5,829 nucleotides of DNA from Elusimicrobiota bacterium (GTDB lineage: Bacteria; Elusimicrobiota; Elusimicrobia; UBA1565; JACRDR01). Below the pieces are notes generated by a model, which saw only the letters and a list, made by a program, of their open reading frames with translations, was not told where the DNA came from and made no database searches. Numbering within the stretch: the first letter of the stretch is position 1; every line of letters begins with the position of its first letter. Location: positions 1-5,829 of the forward strand of contig JACRDR010000056.1 of the NCBI GenBank assembly GCA_016212845.1, read 5' to 3'. This document shows, one piece after another, positions 5,724 to 5,829 of this stretch. The position numbers and the translations under genes were made by a program.

Positions 5724-5829
5724 GTCCAACGACTATCTCGTCTCGGAAGTGGCCGGTCTCGTCGAGCGGTACCTGTCCCGCTTCGAACTGCAGGGCTGGA
5801 ACCGCTTTACCGGCTTCGACTGGGCGAGC
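5722..5829 (+). CDS. Unrecognised gene, first 36 residues (3' end outside window)
   Basis: From ATG 5722 the frame stays open to the window edge. It begins MSNDYLVSEVAGLVERYLSR and continues through FELQGWNR and FTGFDWAS. There is no signal peptide, so it is probably cytoplasmic. The N-terminus looks like an amphipathic helix followed by an aromatic-rich segment. Too little is present to name a family. Its own promoter and inverted repeat suggest separate regulation from the upstream gene. Confidence 0.55.
   Translation, partial: MSNDYLVSEVAGLVERYLSRFELQGWNRFTGFDWAS

Noticed and set aside
1..5829. Search for defence system, CRISPR array, tRNA/rRNA or mobile element
   Set aside because: No spaced direct repeats, tRNA-like cloverleaf sequence, transposase motif or terminal repeats were seen. 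Topoisomerase VI relatives occur in some defence-type systems, but this pair looks like the standard two-subunit enzyme.

Overview
This is a GC-rich bacterial segment. I judge it bacterial, probably with a Gram-negative type of envelope, for three reasons: lipoprotein and Sec-type signal peptides, Shine-Dalgarno-like sites ahead of the internal operon genes, and sigma70-like -10 boxes. Topoisomerase VI in a GC-rich bacterium, together with exported proteins whose signal peptide is followed by an Ala/Leu/Pro-rich stretch, reminds me of GC-rich Elusimicrobiota. That placement is a guess from memory and was not tested.

Layout: (1) Bases 1-875 hold the 3' end of the gene for DNA topoisomerase VI subunit B, which carries an unusual histone-H1-like Lys/Ala tail. 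(2) Bases 875-1975 hold the complete subunit A gene, overlapping subunit B by one base (TAATG). (3) Bases 1963-2871 hold a Sel1-repeat lipoprotein that appears to start at a CTG codon inside the end of the subunit A gene. These three plus-strand genes look like one translationally coupled operon. (4) Bases 2927-3685 on the minus strand hold a small, unrecognised lipoprotein or membrane-anchored protein that converges on the Sel1 gene. (5) Bases 3800-5698 on the plus strand hold a 632-residue exported protein. It has the full iron-ligand pattern of the acyl-ACP-desaturase branch of ferritin-like diiron proteins, plus a C-terminal region of about 250 residues that I do not recognise. It is divergent from gene 4. 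(6) Bases 5722-5829 hold the start of an unrecognised gene whose start region lies in a perfect inverted repeat.

Working together: subunits A and B form the A2B2 type IIB topoisomerase, which passes one DNA duplex through another using ATP. The Sel1 lipoprotein probably shares its transcript but has no obvious functional tie. The divergent pair (genes 4 and 5) each have a near-identical -10 box exactly six bases before the start codon, which predicts leaderless mRNAs. The internal operon genes instead have purine-rich ribosome sites. No RNA genes, CRISPR arrays, insertion sequences or attachment sites were seen. Only three gaps lack coding sequence (2872-2926, 3686-3799 and 5699-5721), and none exceeds 300 bases.
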